A stretch of 64,000 nucleotides of DNA from Blumeriella jaapii (taxonomy: Eukaryota; Ascomycota; Leotiomycetes; Helotiales; Drepanopezizaceae). The stretch is taken from positions 2,232,001 to 2,296,000 of the forward strand of contig VWND01000001.1 in assembly GCA_009599575.1 (NCBI GenBank), read 5' to 3'. Position numbers and translations under genes: made by a program. Shown in pieces: positions 9,851-22,222 of the stretch. The notes under the pieces were generated by a model. It was not told where the DNA came from. It was given only the letters and a program-made list of their open reading frames with translations, and ran no database searches. Positions within the stretch are counted from its first letter, which is position 1, and every line of letters begins with the position of its first letter.

Positions 9851-11473
9851 AGCACCCACACACGACGAAGACGACGACGACGACGACGAAAAGTGCGACG
9901 CAGACTCCCGACTCTCCTCCTCCTCCTCCGTGAGCGCTAGCTCTTCGGCCTCTCTCCGCTGCGTCGTCTCGAGTCTGCCATGCGCGGTCTGCGTGCGCCG
10001 CGACCCCGACGCTGGGAGACTCATCTCCTCACTCGCGAGCTCCGGCTCCAGGGCGCCGTCTTCGCCAGGCAGCTGCTCCTGCTCGCCGTCGGTCTCCGGA
10101 GACGCAGCCTCGGCGGCCTCCTGTCTCTTCTGGGTAGTGAGATCGGGCATGCTGCTCGCAGCGGGCGGCACCTTGGCCGCCCTGCCGTTCCACTCCACAG
10201 ACGGCCTTGGTGACGGCGTGAGCGGCGGAGCGGCGACCGCGGTGTTGTAGGGGACGCCGCCAAGGACGTCGTCGTCTTGGGTGTGTGGGTGCGGGCTTTG
10301 GTCTGCGGTTGCCGTCGAGGTCGAGGTCGAGGTCGGGGCCAAGATGGTGCGTTCTGAGACGTGGTCGTCGAGATGGAGCCTGTTCTCGTGCTCGAGCGAA
10401 GACGTGCTGAGTGATTCGGGCATGCTGTCGCGGCGACGGCCTTCGTCCTTGCTTCCTGACCCAGGTTCCTCTCGCAACGTCTTGTCTGTCTCGTGACTCG
10501 AGTGATGGCGGCGCCTTTTCGTCTTCGCCCGTTTCCATAGAAGCTTGTTCCTTTCCCTCTCGATTCTCTCCTTCTCGACCCTCGCCCTCATCTGATTCTC
10601 GGCCTCGACTCTCTCCCGCTCCATCTTATCCCTCCACCCGTTCGCCTTCCTCGCCTCCTCGCGCTTCTCACGCCTCTCGTCTAGCCCCTTCGCAAATTCC
10701 GCCAATCTCTCCGAGGCATTCGGTTTCTCCTGCGCCAGCAAGTCCGCCCTCTCGAGATCCTGCGCCGTCCGCTCCTCGATCTCCTGCTCCCGCAGCCCGT
10801 ATAAGACCTTCTCCACGTCCGGCGCGGCAGCCCACCATCGTCGGAATTCCTCCCCGCATACACAGGCAGCCTCTCGCCGGTGGTTTCTCAGCGCTCTCAA
10901 ATACTCGGCCTCGCTCCCCGTGATCTTGACACGATGCTCCAGGACCGGCTCGTTCCTCAACTCGCACGGGCATTCCGAGTCCGTGAAGCACATGACGACT
11001 TGCTGATCCCTGCCAACCTCGTGAGTGAGGTACTCGGCGGCGAAGCCGAAGAACTCGGCCTTGTCATCAACACGTTTGTCGGAGAGGCAGATCCGCTGCA
11101 GGTACTTGGTCAACGCCTCGATCATCTTGGGTCGCTCGCTGACGTCTGTTTCTTGCAGGCTGTCGTAGACGGCTTGGACGAACGATTGCATGTGCAGGGG
11201 CAATGGATCTTCTGGCGGTGATTGAGAGCCAGGTTCTTGTTGCAATGGTCGGGCGTCGGACGAATTTGCACCACCCTGGGTTGGTAGAGAGTCGCTGCGA
11301 GATGCTACCGGCTGGTATGGAAAGCCAGGATGGGGGAGGGATCTTGGGCGTGTCGAGGATTTCGAACCTTTGCGAGATGCCTCTCTTCGACTGCCCTGCT
11401 CTGGGCCGTTTCCTTTATCGTGCCCTTTCCAGATCTTCTCGCTGGCTCTCCGCACCACTGATGAGAAAGTCAT
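9815..11473 (-). CDS. Hypothetical protein, charged central region and Ser/Glu-rich tail
   Basis: A single long exon of 552 residues. The frame is open to 11698, but I start at 11473 (MTFSSVVRRASEKIWKGHDKG) because a TATA-like TTATATATAC lies at 11580-11571, inside the longer frame. The N-terminal 80 residues are Ser/Arg/Gly-rich. Residues about 85-230 look folded and contain several Cys and Trp (CFTDSECPCEL, ACVCGEEFRRWW). Then comes a long Arg/Glu heptad-like stretch suggesting a coiled coil, and a disordered tail with acidic and poly-Ser tracts. I do not recognise the family. The last ten codons and the stop lie in the adjacent repeat array, so the native C-terminus may vary between strains. 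Confidence 0.7.
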   Translation of the reverse strand: MTFSSVVRRASEKIWKGHDKGNGPEQGSRREASRKGSKSSTRPRSLPHPGFPYQPVASRSDSLPTQGGANSSDARPLQQEPGSQSPPEDPLPLHMQSFVQAVYDSLQETDVSERPKMIEALTKYLQRICLSDKRVDDKAEFFGFAAEYLTHEVGRDQQVVMCFTDSECPCELRNEPVLEHRVKITGSEAEYLRALRNHRREAACVCGEEFRRWWAAAPDVEKVLYGLREQEIEERTAQDLERADLLAQEKPNASERLAEFAKGLDERREKREEARKANGWRDKMERERVEAENQMRARVEKERIERERNKLLWKRAKTKRRRHHSSHETDKTLREEPGSGSKDEGRRRDSMPESLSTSSLEHENRLHLDDHVSERTILAPTSTSTSTATADQSPHPHTQDDDVLGGVPYNTAVAAPPLTPSPRPSVEWNGRAAKVPPAASSMPDLTTQKRQEAAEAASPETDGEQEQLPGEDGALEPELASEEMSLPASGSRRTQTAHGRLETTQRREAEELALTEEEEESRESASHFSSSSSSSSSCVGAAALPKYGSFSK

Positions 11474-11570
11474 GTTGGTTGTTGCTGTTGAGTGAAGTTG
11501 GTTTGGTTGAACAGCGAACTTGCTTGTGTTCTGATTGTAGAGTTGCAGGTCGGGACCTGCAGATCCAGAA

Positions 11571-11580
11571 GTATATATAA
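11571..11580 (-). promoter_or_regulatory. TATA-like box
   Basis: TTATATATAC on the minus strand, about 98 bp upstream of the ATG at 11473. Spacing fits a core promoter and supports the shorter start of the downstream gene. Confidence 0.45.
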
Positions 11581-13303
11581 TGCAACAGCATAATGCAACC
11601 GCTGGGAAAAACCGAGGTGCGGATTTGTATGATGACGATGACATTTGGCCATCGCCTGGAGGCAAAGTAGTGTTGATGCCCTCGCTTAGCCTACACATCG
11701 TTACTATTCGGTGACGAATCTGGTCAGCCCCATCTAAACACTTTTCATTTTCTCATGACGTCTCAGCCCGACTTCCCCCAGCTTAGAAGACACGAACCAG
11801 TAAGATGCAAGAAGCAATAGGTTACTGACATAGTATGGAACAACCGCGGCCGATGATCCGGAAGGCCGGGTCGGACTCTAGCAGAGTGCAAGCAAGTCAA
11901 GAGCCAATCCCCACCGAGAAATCATCAACCAATTTCGTCGCCGTCAATCTCGACTCGAACGCACTTCTCATATCAAAGGAACGTCAATTCGAGGTCAAAT
12001 ACACAACTTTCTCCTGCCCTGACTCCTACATAGCGGAGCGAGCATCTGGATGGCAGCGCACGCGAACACCAGCTCGCCCGCGCCCACGTTTCGTCACTAA
12101 CCTCGCTGGCAAGAGTATCCACAGCGTGGACTCTGATGACGTGCAATCATGCAATTGATGGCATACGTACTGTAGCACCCACCGTGTCTAAAACGGCAGC
12201 GACAAAAGACGCGCGCACACACGCACACACGCACAAGCGCGTGGAGCCGAAGGTTCCGAGAATGCGGAGGGAAGCGCGTGCTGTGGGGATGGGACTTGGC
12301 GGGATGGCTTTCAGACTACTTTCCGTAGCTGTTTGGCCTTGGGGGGTTTGGAAAACGCTAGTTGGCGATAGCGCGCGCTGCTACGCGGAAGCTGGTGGGT
12401 AAGTGTGATGATGGTGGTGATCATGATGTGTGTAGCGTCTGGAGGGGGCCAGTGAAACTGCGCGACCTTAAGCTTTCCGTAGGACTTTGGAGACGTGCTC
12501 AGCTGGGGAAATTTTTGGCATGCGTACATGAGACCCTCGAGAAAGCAGGTACGTAAAAGAAACGTGTGACAAGTGTCCGCCACAAGAGTGCTTCCCCGAC
12601 AGGAGGAATGGTTTCCCAGGGAGTTTGAGAGGTGGCCCTCGATGTGATGGATGAATGGTAAGAGCTGTTGAAGCTGACTTTTGCGCGGTGGGTAGGTATT
12701 GAATGGTACAGACTGGATGTATATGTCGAGACTCGCCACATGACCAGATGTGTTCTTATACAGCAATACCTTCACACCACGGATGGATGACGGGAAGACA
12801 ATTGTCGTCATGACGTGCGCCGTGCACGAGAACGTGAAAAAAGGATAAGTTTGAACGTGTAGGAGATTTTGAAAGTAGAGGAAAAGAGAGAGGGACAATC
12901 GTCAATACCGCTCGGGATGATATAAAGCCGTGAAAGGGAAAAACAGGTGACGACATGCGGTAAGGAGTAAGATCTGGGACGCTTTTCTGGTTTTGATGAG
13001 GAAGAGGGGGAGGGGGGAATAAAAGATGATGAGCGGTAAGGAGTAAGATCTGAAAACATTGCAGTAGATGGGAGTTTGGGAGAGATTGGTATAGATAGAT
13101 GCTGATTTGGCAGGTGGTAAAAAAGTTGGACAGATCGCAACTCGTCAATCCCAAGTAAGGGAGCCGTGGACTGACTCGGATTCGCTTCACACAAGAGAGA
13201 GGAGAGAGGCAAGCGATCCGAGTTCGTTACAAGTGCCTCAGACCAGGCCGCACGTATCCATATACCTCATATAGAGAAGGAAAGGATGCACTGCATCCCC
13301 TAC
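11581..13303. other. Intergenic, no gene supported
   Basis: Contains several open frames on the minus strand (for example 12898-12311), but they overlap one another in different frames and have no recognisable domains. A CA/CG dinucleotide-like tract lies near 12205-12240. A 20-bp direct repeat is listed separately. Confidence 0.5.
12957..13052. repeat. 20-bp direct repeat pair
   Basis: GCGGTAAGGAGTAAGATCTG occurs at 12957-12976 and again at 13033-13052, 56 bp apart. No inverted partner or coding content is seen. Confidence 0.8.
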
Positions 13304-15494
13304 CTAATCTTCATCACTGTCGTCCCCGAAAATCGCCTTGAAGACTGCCGCTCCGGCCTTCTCCCCCTCGAGCGCCTCGTTCCGCTCAGCATCAACGACG
13401 ACTTCCTCTGCGCCTCTCTTGTGCTCCGGCGGCACCTCGTCGACCTCAGCAGCCAATCTCCCATCTTCACGAGCGGCGTCTCGCCGTTGGGAATACGACT
13501 CGCGCATCATCTCGTCAATGGCCTCCTGCGACACGACGTCCGGCGCTGTTCGCGGCGGCGCCGCGCTCTCCCTCTGGCCGTGTTCCGTCGCGCCGGGCTG
13601 CACATGCGCTGGCGGCTTGACGTTGAAGCGCTTGCACAGCAGACGCGAGGGGTACCAGGCTGCGGTGCTCCTCGTCATGGGTCCGTACATGCCCATTTGG
13701 GCCGCTTGCTCTGCCGGATCCACCGCTCTGGGGGCGGGTTTGCTGAGGAGGCTGGCGTCGGGGGCGTCCGAGGAGGCGAGTTTCGGTGCGCTGGTGGACG
13801 AGGTGAAGCGCGTCGCCATCATCCCGGACATCGGCTTGAAGATCTGCGCGCAGTTCGCGAACTCGCGCAATTCTTTCAGCCAGTCGGTTGGGGACACTCT
13901 GGGGGGTTTCTCGGGCAGGGCGGGACTGAGGCCAGCTTGATGCTCTAGATAGGCGCGGTAGCGAGTCCGCTTCGCTTCGTCTTCGCCGTAGGGCATGAAT
14001 CCGCTGGCGCCACGGCTGAGGGCTGCATCAGCTGTGTCTTTATCGACCTTGGGTATCTGGGCCAGGAACTCCCTTTGCCGCTCTTCGTCGGTCATGCCGT
14101 ATCCTTTTGGTACTTCGCCTAGAGCTGCTGGAAGGTTGGATCGTCCCGATGCCGAGACCAATCGGTCTCGCGCTGCGGGAGTGAGGAAGTCAAAAACCGA
14201 TTTCCCAGGAAGGGCTGCTTCCCCGAGCATGGATGCGCGGGATTTGGGGTCTAGCTTGGAGGCTTTGGCTGCCTCTGCTGTGGACCGGTATGCGAGGTTC
14301 GCAGAGCCGCTCTTGGGAATCTTGGATGATACCCAGCCTTCTGGGATTTGGGGAATGCCATCGCTGGCGGGTTGAGTGACGGACGAGAACTCGTCTTTGC
14401 TGCTCAAGACAAAACCGTCGAGGGGCAAGCGGCCATCGTGGCATTTCCGTAGATTCAGAGTGGCTTTTGCCAAAGCTGTCTTCTTCGAGATGAAAACGGG
14501 CTTCGAGGAGAGCAGCGGATGAGTGGTACTTTTCGGCACCTTCTTCTTCTTCTTGTCTCCTCCTATAACCTTGTTGTATGAGATCCGGGGTCCGATTTCA
14601 TACGGGTCCTCATCGTCTGAGCCCGTGTCATTCAGTATACCTATGCCTATGCCACCACGGATAGGTTTCTTCTTGATCTTCGACGTTTGGGGCGCTAAGA
14701 ACCCTCCACGTTCCTCCTCGTCATCTGACTTCGCTTTGTCGGACCCCGTACGGTTGGATGATGAGAGCTTGGTTTCCCCCTCGAACCCGAGCCCCTTACG
14801 ATCATTCTTCCGTACGAACCTCACCATGCGCGTGTTCTCGGGGGCAAAGAGATGAGTAGTCGCGCTCGCGTCGTCACCCGGCCGTTCCGGACCCTCCAGC
14901 CGTGCTTTGCGCCGTACCTTCGGTCCCACGCCTTGCCCTTCCTTCCAGCCCATCTTCTTCAGCAGCTTCACCCCAACCGTCTCTCCCTCTACCCGGAATA
15001 AATCGATCCACGCCCCTCGTCGGTGGGCATCATCCTGCGTAGACCCAAGCCCCCCGAAACCCTCCGCCGTCTGTACCCTCCTCCCATCTTCGGCATCGGC
15101 CATGTCTTCGTCATCCATGAAATCCTCTGGTCGCTGCTGCACCAGCTTGGGCTCGTCCTTCCTCCGATTCGTGCGCGAGGACACGAAGGTCGACGGCGTC
15201 CATCCTTCCTTGGACCCTACGGTGTTGAAGTACCTGGGATGGAACGTCAGACTTGCCAGCCAGGACCGGCTCCGACCGACTTGCTCACCCTGCACTAAAG
15301 CCACCGGTAAAAGCGCCATGCAGACGCTTCAGGCCCCTCTCGTCTCGAACCTCCTGCTTCCACACCGGCACATACGAGCCGTCGTCGCGAACGTCCGGGT
15401 CGAGGGGGGGGAGGGGGGTCCCGAAGGTTACGAAGGGGGCCTGCTGGGCCTGAAGATCTGCTTCGAAATTCGCACGCGACCGTTTGCCAGACAT
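13304..15494 (-). CDS. G-patch domain protein, GPATCH1-like
   Basis: Exons 15494-15289 and 15233-13304, joined over a 55-bp GT-AG intron, give 711 residues. Exon 1 carries the conserved N-terminal region ([33 protein letters not shown]) and the splice joins it to [20 protein letters not shown], typical of GPATCH1. A G-patch follows ([20 protein letters not shown], near residues 155-180), a motif that activates DEAH helicases in the spliceosome. The C-terminus ends in the conserved [12 protein letters not shown]. Role: nuclear pre-mRNA splicing factor, by family. The longer frame in exon 2 upstream of the splice is intron read-through. Confidence 0.9.
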
Positions 15495-17437
15495 GGCGAA
15501 GATGGAATTGGGGATGGTGCGATGATTTGTAGCGATAAAGTAATCATGATGGAGAAGGCTGCGATGCTTATCTCAGCCTTGTGGTTGGGAGGTGAAGCTT
15601 GGTGGGGCAATGTAATTGGCTCGTAAGCGTGGCACTTGGCAATACGGGTGTCCCGTGATGTTTACAAACAGTAAAGTACAGTACGTAAATAAATATATAT
15701 ATATATATATATTTTTCTGTTACTGATCTTCTATGCCAAAGTGCTCTCTTTCGTTTTTCTCTTTCCACAGATGCCGTCTCTCGTCCACGGTCCACGGTCC
15801 ACGGTCCACGTCCACGGTCCACCCTCGTGATCTCCCCCTCGATCCGGTACAGACTCTTGTATTTGCAGTCGATTATAAGCCCCCTGGATCCCACGCATCC
15901 TTTGAATCCACGAGATTAGATTTTCAAGCTTGTACCTCGAGGTGGTACTGAAGTAAAAGTAGAAACCAAAGGAGAAGCCACAGTAGAAGAGACACCCTGA
16001 ACATCCCTTGATATCCCCATCGGCCCCCATGTCTGCCTATCGCCCTTGTACTGTACGCGGGAGGAGGCAAATCATGCATCATCAGCCACTCGACACATCG
16101 TCAGCTCTGCCCCGTGATGTACAGTAGGATATGCAGACACAGGGGATGTGCCCAAAGTCAAGTCAAGTCCGTCTACGACGCCGAGGGAAACAGATTAGAT
16201 TACCATCTGTTCTGTATGTAATATCCCACCCACAATAGATTAGATGCAGTGTAACCTGGACATGGCGCTCGTACATCGCCCCAGGTACTGTACTGTATGC
16301 ACATTTGTACACTCCGAGAAAGCAAGCAAACAAAGGCAGCTCGGACAGCTGCTGCTCGGGATCCTCTCGCTTTGCCTCTCTTGGCCCGCTCGATTAGAAT
16401 TCCAAGCTGAGGTTGGACCCCCGCACGCCTGGATGGTAGGGTTCCCAGGAGCATTGGATCGAGTCTGGAGGATTCGCGCAGCGTACGACGGTACTACAGG
16501 ATGTACATACTGTCTGTGTAGATGTATTTACAGTATAGGGAGGAGGTATTAACGTATTAACAGCACTGTGCTGTGCTGTGCTGTACGGTACCGTGCCTCG
16601 GTCGCGCATGGGCCGTAAGCGAGCTTGAAATCAACACAAGAAGAAAGGGAGCCAGGCCCGCGGTGGCACTTTGTCTCAATCGCATACTTATATTACAATA
16701 CACGTCCATATCTTCCGCTGCACATGGACCGCGGCTCTGCTCTCCAAGGGGTAAGCAGGCGATCAAGGGTGATTATCATAATCAACATGTTTGTTGTTTT
16801 ACATAATATGTACATACAGTACTGTACAGTACATACTGTACAGTACAAGACAATACGTCCACGGCTTAAGGTTTCTCCTACGGCGTGGTCCGGCAATTAA
16901 GAGTAATGAGATTGCCTACTTGACATATTAATAACCACCATCAGCTGCTCTGGTGCTAGCGCAGGGCAAGCAGAGCAGCAGAAGAGGGAGGTAGATAGCG
17001 GGCTGGCTCACATGCAGCTTATTGACCCGCATCATCAATACTATGTATGTCAAGGACCTACCCAGGTAGGCATGGCATGTGTGGAAAGGTCACTGTGAAC
17101 CATCACCAGTACTCCGGACAACGACGACAAGAAATTTGAAAGCCAGGGAAAGCGAAGAGACGGACGGAAAAGAACGGACCAGACAGGACAAGAGAGGAGA
17201 AGAGAAGAAAGGAGCAGGAGAAGGCGAAAGCGAAGGAGAAGGCGAAGGAGAAAAAGAAAGAAAAGCGACGAAAAGAAACAAGCATTGTCCAGCAGAAACT
17301 GACTGCCGTTGACGCGCCGAGGGGTCAACAGCCGGTGACCAGCCGACCAAGCGTGCGTGGGTGCGTGCCGGCGACGGATTTGAATTGCTTTTGCCCAGCG
17401 GCCGCCAGACCATCGGGGCAGAACGAGCCAGACCAGC
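15495..17437. other. Intergenic, no gene seen; short repeats and palindromes
   Basis: Promoter side of both flanking genes. Contains a (TA)n tract near 15690-15710, tandem GGTCCAC heptamers at 15783-15823 and clusters of TACTGTA/TACAGTA words near 16282-16295 and 16807-16850. A purine-rich GAAGGAGAA-type tract at about 17140-17280 precedes KIN1. No coherent coding exon was found. Confidence 0.55.
15783..15823. repeat. Tandem heptamer GGTCCAC
   Basis: Five to six imperfect copies of CGGTCCA/GTCCACG in 41 bp. Simple sequence, no coding role apparent. Confidence 0.8.
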
Positions 17438-20400
17438 ATGACAACCACCCCGGCCGCCGCCGCCGCAGCAGAGCGTGGCAGCAGCAGCATCAGCAGCAGC
17501 TCGCGACGCGATCCATCCTCCTCGTCGCCAACTACCACTCGCTCCCCGTCGACGAGAGTCAAGACGACGAGCGCGAGTCCCACGTCGACCTCGACCTCGC
17601 CCACGGCCACTTCTCCGCTCCCTCAGACGGCCAGCCCGTCCCGCACCCCATCGACCAACCACCACCACCACCACCACCACCACCACCACCACCGCCGTCG
17701 CCGCTCTTCTTCATCGCGCCACAAAGCCGTCGAGGAGAAGGAGACTGTGCCGCAGGCCAGCGATGAGACTGCGAACGACGCGCAGACATCACGAACACGC
17801 TCGAGCAGAGACGGACCGTCGCCGCCGCAGCAGCAGCAGCAGCAGCAGCAGCCGCCGCAGTCGAGAATAGACTCCGCCAAGAGCGCATCGAGCCATCGTC
17901 GCTCCAGTCGACGCTCATCAGACATGTCGACCGCCGCTGCGAATGGCGGCGGCCCAGCACCGGTGGTGACTCCCGTCGACGCGAGACAGCCGGGCCGCGC
18001 GGGCAAGTCGAGGACGGCCATACCGGCCGCGACGGGGAACTGGATCTTGGGCAAGACCATTGGAGCCGGCAGCATGGGCAAGGTGAAGTTGGCGCGGAGG
18101 GCTGAAGGTGGGGAACAAGTACACCCTCCGATTCAACCGCGTGCCAGAGCATTGCTGATCCTCTACCCCAGGTGGCCGTCAAGATTGTGCCCCGCGGCTC
18201 GACCGACGATGGGCACAACCAGAGTCGCGCAGACCGAGAGCGAGCCGACCACTCGAAGGAGGTGCGGACCGCGCGAGAGGCCGCGATTGTGACGCTGTTG
18301 GACCATCCCTATATCTGCGGCATGCGTGATGTCGTGCGCACCACCTACCACTGGTACATGCTCTTCGAATACGTCAACGGCGGCCAGATGCTCGACTATA
18401 TCATCTCCCATGGCAGGTTGAAGGAGAAGCAGGCGCGGAAGTTCAGCCGACAGATCTCGAGCGCCCTGGACTACTGCCACCGCAACAGCATCGTCCATCG
18501 CGATCTGAAGATCGAGAACATCCTGATCAGCAAGACGGGCGACATCAAGATTATCGATTTCGGCTTAAGCAATCTGTTTTCCCCCCGAGGTCACCTGAAG
18601 ACGTTCTGCGGCAGTCTGTACTTTGCCGCGCCGGAACTCCTGCAGGCGAAGGCGTACACCGGGCCCGAGGTCGATGTGTGGAGTTTTGGGATTGTGCTCT
18701 ACGTGCTGGTGTGCGGCAAGGTGCCTTTCGATGACCAGAGCATGCCAGCCCTGCACGCAAAGATCAAGAAGGGGATCGTGGACTATCCAAACTGGCTGAG
18801 CCCGGGTAAGCGATCTTCTTCTCATCCCTCCCATAGCACACGCCATGCTGACTGGCTCTAGAATGCAAGAATCTCATTTCGCGCATGCTGGTGACCGACC
18901 CCAAGCAGCGCGCTACCCTACACGAGATCATGAACCATCCATGGATCATCAAGGGCTACGGATCTGCACCGGAGAACCATCTCCCCATGCGTGAACCCAT
19001 CCAGATGCCTCTCGACCCAAACGTCGTCCAGGCCATGACAGGATTCGACTTTGGCTCTCCCGAAACCATTTCCGCCCAGCTGGCCGAAGTGATTGATTCC
19101 CCGGAGTATCAACGAGCAGTTCGGTTAGCCATGCAAGAACGTGAGAGTCAAGGACCTCCGCGGGATGCGGAGAAGAAAAGGGGCTTCGGTTTCGATTTCT
19201 ACAAGAGGAGAGGTTCGGCCACCAGCCGAGACACGTTGACTGCTCCGAGTTCAGATGCCCTGGCCCTGGGGAGCGATCCGATCAATGCTTTCCATCCTCT
19301 CATCTCGGTCTATTACCTGGTCAGAGAGAAGCAGGACCGCGATCGTCTTTCCGCCAACCCAGGAGCTACGAGCATGCCTCGAAAACCAGGCGAAGCACCT
19401 CTCCAGATGCCCAATCTTGCACCGCCCAAAGCCGCCCACACGAACGCCGCTGCGTACGAGATGCCGGGCGAGAAAGCCACCGGCGGACGTTCGAGACCCC
19501 GCGCTCGCACCCATGGCGAGGATGACGTTACCGAGAACATGAAGAACCTGCGAACACCAGCATCCAGTGGGGGGGGTCCTACGTCCCCAGCCGCCTCTGA
19601 GCCGCCGATCGGATTTCCACTCGTCCGCAAAGAGAGTACTGCTGCTGGTATTCTCAGACGATTCAGTACGCGAAGACGAAGAGATCCTTCCGAAAAATCA
19701 CATCCTCCTATTGTCACCGTACAATCCCCCACCGAGCATGGTGGGCTCCGAAAGAGCTTCAGTGTCAGACGCGCTCCTGGCTCGAATGAGCGAACCTCGC
19801 CCTCCATATCACGTAGCCAGAATAGCATGTTGAATGCTCCATCTCCCACCAGCAATAGCCGAACTGGCAAGGCCTTGGGTCGATCAACGAGTGTCAGTTC
19901 CGCAGAATTTCGAAGGAAAGAAAATCGCCGAGGGACCTCGGAGGCTCCGCCTCCCCGCGTGTCCTCCCGGAACCCGCCCCCTGCGTCAGGTTCGGAGCGC
20001 TCGTTAGCCAACGATGCACCAATACAAGAGGAAGAGGAGCCGCCGAAGACCAATTCGAACCTCAAGGCGTCTTCTGCGATGAGAGCCAAGTCCCTGGGTC
20101 ACGTCCGGGGTGAGAGCATCCAAGCGCGTCGCGCTAGACGAGCAGAGGCCAGGGAAGCCAATGTCCCAGAAGAAACCGATGCGGAAATGGGCGGTGGCAG
20201 TGGGCTATCTAGCGAGCGAGTCGACCATGCGGACAACGTCAAACCCGTTTTCCTCAAGGGACTCTTCAGCGTGTCTACGACATCGACGAAGCCTGTGCAA
20301 TCTATTCGAGTCGAGATCATCCGAGTGCTCCGTCAATTGGGCGTGGAGTACACCGAGATTCGAGGTGGATTCAGCTGTCGACACACCCCATCGATTGATT

Positions 20401-20834
20401 TGAAGAGGGTGGTCGATGTCCCTCCAAGCAGCCACGGCAATCACACCCCTGGCCACAAGAGACGGATCAGCTTTGGGGGTCTCATGGGTGGTAGCAGCGC
20501 CGAACGGGATCGGGAGGACTTTAGAGATCTGGAGAGACCTCCTCAGACTCCGAGAACCCCAGCGAGAGGCCAGGGCGACCGTAGCTACACCAACTCCGAT
20601 GCTTCCGACGAGAGTATTCCGAGGGATCGACGACGCCCTTCCAGCAGAGCAGTTGGCGATACCAGCACGCATGTGCAGAGTGAACTCGGCGGTAGCATGA
20701 TCCTGGAGTTCGAGCTCTTCATCGTCAAGATCCCGCTTCTCTCTTTGCACGGCATTCAATTCAAGCGACTAGCTGGTGGCACCTGGCAATACAAAAATAT
20801 GGCGGATCAAGTCTTGAGAGAGCTTCGCCTCTAG
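17438..20834 (+). CDS. KIN1: Serine/threonine protein kinase KIN1 (MARK/PAR-1 family)
   Basis: Exons 17438-18118, 18172-18805 and 18862-20834 give 1095 residues. The N-terminal 200 residues are disordered, with an 11-His run and an 8-Gln run. The kinase domain has GAGSMGKV (P-loop), [14 protein letters not shown] (catalytic Asp near 338), DFGLSN and [16 protein letters not shown]. An insert rich in Asp and Arg after VAVKIVPRG is characteristic of Kin1. The C-terminus holds a kinase-associated KA1 domain, including [18 protein letters not shown] and the final [11 protein letters not shown]. Kin1/Kin2 act at the plasma membrane in polarity, exocytosis and unfolded-protein signalling. The start is the first ATG that opens the frame; a shorter N-terminus cannot be excluded. 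Confidence 0.94.
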
Positions 20835-22222
20835 GAGGGCTGTGCGAGGCGCAACGGTGCCGGAACGAATCTCCTTTGTTTTTGGAGAAGCCAAATCCCT
20901 CGGCAGCAAGATAGGAATCAGCCTCTGGGATGGGGCGGACTTGTGGGACTCTTCATCGATGGTTTCAAATTCCTTGTCTTTGGGCCCTTGGGCCAAAGGT
21001 GATCGATGTGTAGGATTTAGTTTTTTTCCCCTTCTTCATGACGTGTGTATGTTCTGCACATGTGCTAAGATGAATCTAGGCGGGTTGGCATCACTTCAGC
21101 AAGCGGGTTTGGATTTGATGCGAAGGCTGTTGGGGAGAACGTATTGTAGGTAGATAGGTAGTAATGTACAACTCATCGGACGATGTTTTAGCTTCATATC
21201 CTGCTGTTCCTGGTTTCGTCTGATGGATCAACATGATCTTGGGCCAGTACTCTCAACCACGAAGAATGGCTTTTATTTTTCATTTTTCAATGCTATGGTA
21301 AAGTTTCTGACCTACTTACCTGCCTCCAGGGCAGCGTGGTGCCGTTCCGGAGGACTCGTTTCACTTTTTTGTATTAGTACCGACGTTTGCTATGAGTTTC
21401 TTTTAGTTGGGGAGTTCTGGTTTCGATTGGTTATGCTATTTATCTGCCCGTGGGGGCTTACTCCAGCGCTCGTTCCGACCATACAACTTTTAGCTTCAAC
21501 CGCCATGGAGAACCATCCCATTTGTAGGGAAAGGGCTTGAGTAGCGGACTCTTACTTGTTATACGTTTCTTTTATACAACTGCTCTCTCGAGGGTCTCGT
21601 GTGATCAAAAGAATCCCCAGCTTAGCACGTCTCCAAAGCCCTGCGGAAGGCTTAAGATTACGCATTTTCACTGCCTCCTCTAGACGTTAAACGTTAAACA
21701 ATATCGTCATTATATCATCATCATCATCATCATTGTGGTCATCATCAATTATTTTTATCTTCGCCACCACCACCATCATCACCATCATCATCATCATCAT
21801 CATCATCACCATTATCATCATCATCACCATCATCATCATCAAATTACCACCTACTTAGCCCCTATCTGTACAAGTCCAGTTCAAAGACTCGACTCTACTG
21901 TCACGTGACTATGCGGCTCATACTTGCCGAGACCCGGCCGCTCGAGCGATGACACCGACTCGATTACTGTAGACCCCATCCTTCTTCACCTTCACCTTCA
22001 CCTTCACCTTCACCTCCACCCCACCTCCAAAGCAGAGCGTCGACAACAGCCTTCTCGACAACCCTTACTATCCACCAGATTACCATTATCTAACGCCCGT
22101 CTCGAGCATTCGACCTGCCCTCACGGAGGCACGGCCTGCGTTGCGATAACGATCGCATCTCGAACCCTTCGACCTTATCTGTAGCCTTCGAGTCTTCTCG
22201 CTGGCTACTTTGGCAAAGCAAG
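20835..22222. other. Intergenic, KIN1 3' side and CAF40 5' side
   Basis: No gene seen. Holds a long CAT/ATC microsatellite and, just before CAF40, CTTCAC hexamers at about 21983-22013. The last 200 bp are pyrimidine-rich and probably form the CAF40 leader. Confidence 0.55.
21712..21842. repeat. (ATC)n / (CAT)n microsatellite
   Basis: About 130 bp dominated by ATC, CAT and CAC trinucleotides, with a short interruption near 21735-21765. Confidence 0.9.

Noticed and set aside
11474..11698. 75-residue N-terminal extension of the Ser/Glu-rich protein
   Set aside because: A TATA-like box lies inside it and the region is Cys/Ser/Thr-random; the start at 11473 is more likely.
12311..13212. Minus-strand frames of 134-195 residues
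   Set aside because: Three frames overlap without splice logic or family likeness; composition matches intergenic DNA.
17050..18218. Overlapping long frames on both strands around the KIN1 start
   Set aside because: They are products of trinucleotide repeats (CAC, CAG, GCC); poly-Trp, poly-Val and poly-Gly tracts mark them as shadows.
19313..20089. Minus-strand open frame of 258 residues
   Set aside because: Lies wholly within KIN1 exon 3, antisense to a low-complexity Ser/Arg region.
21712..21842. Possible CRISPR-like or poly-His coding repeat
   Set aside because: It is a simple ATC/CAT microsatellite without unique spacers or an open reading frame.
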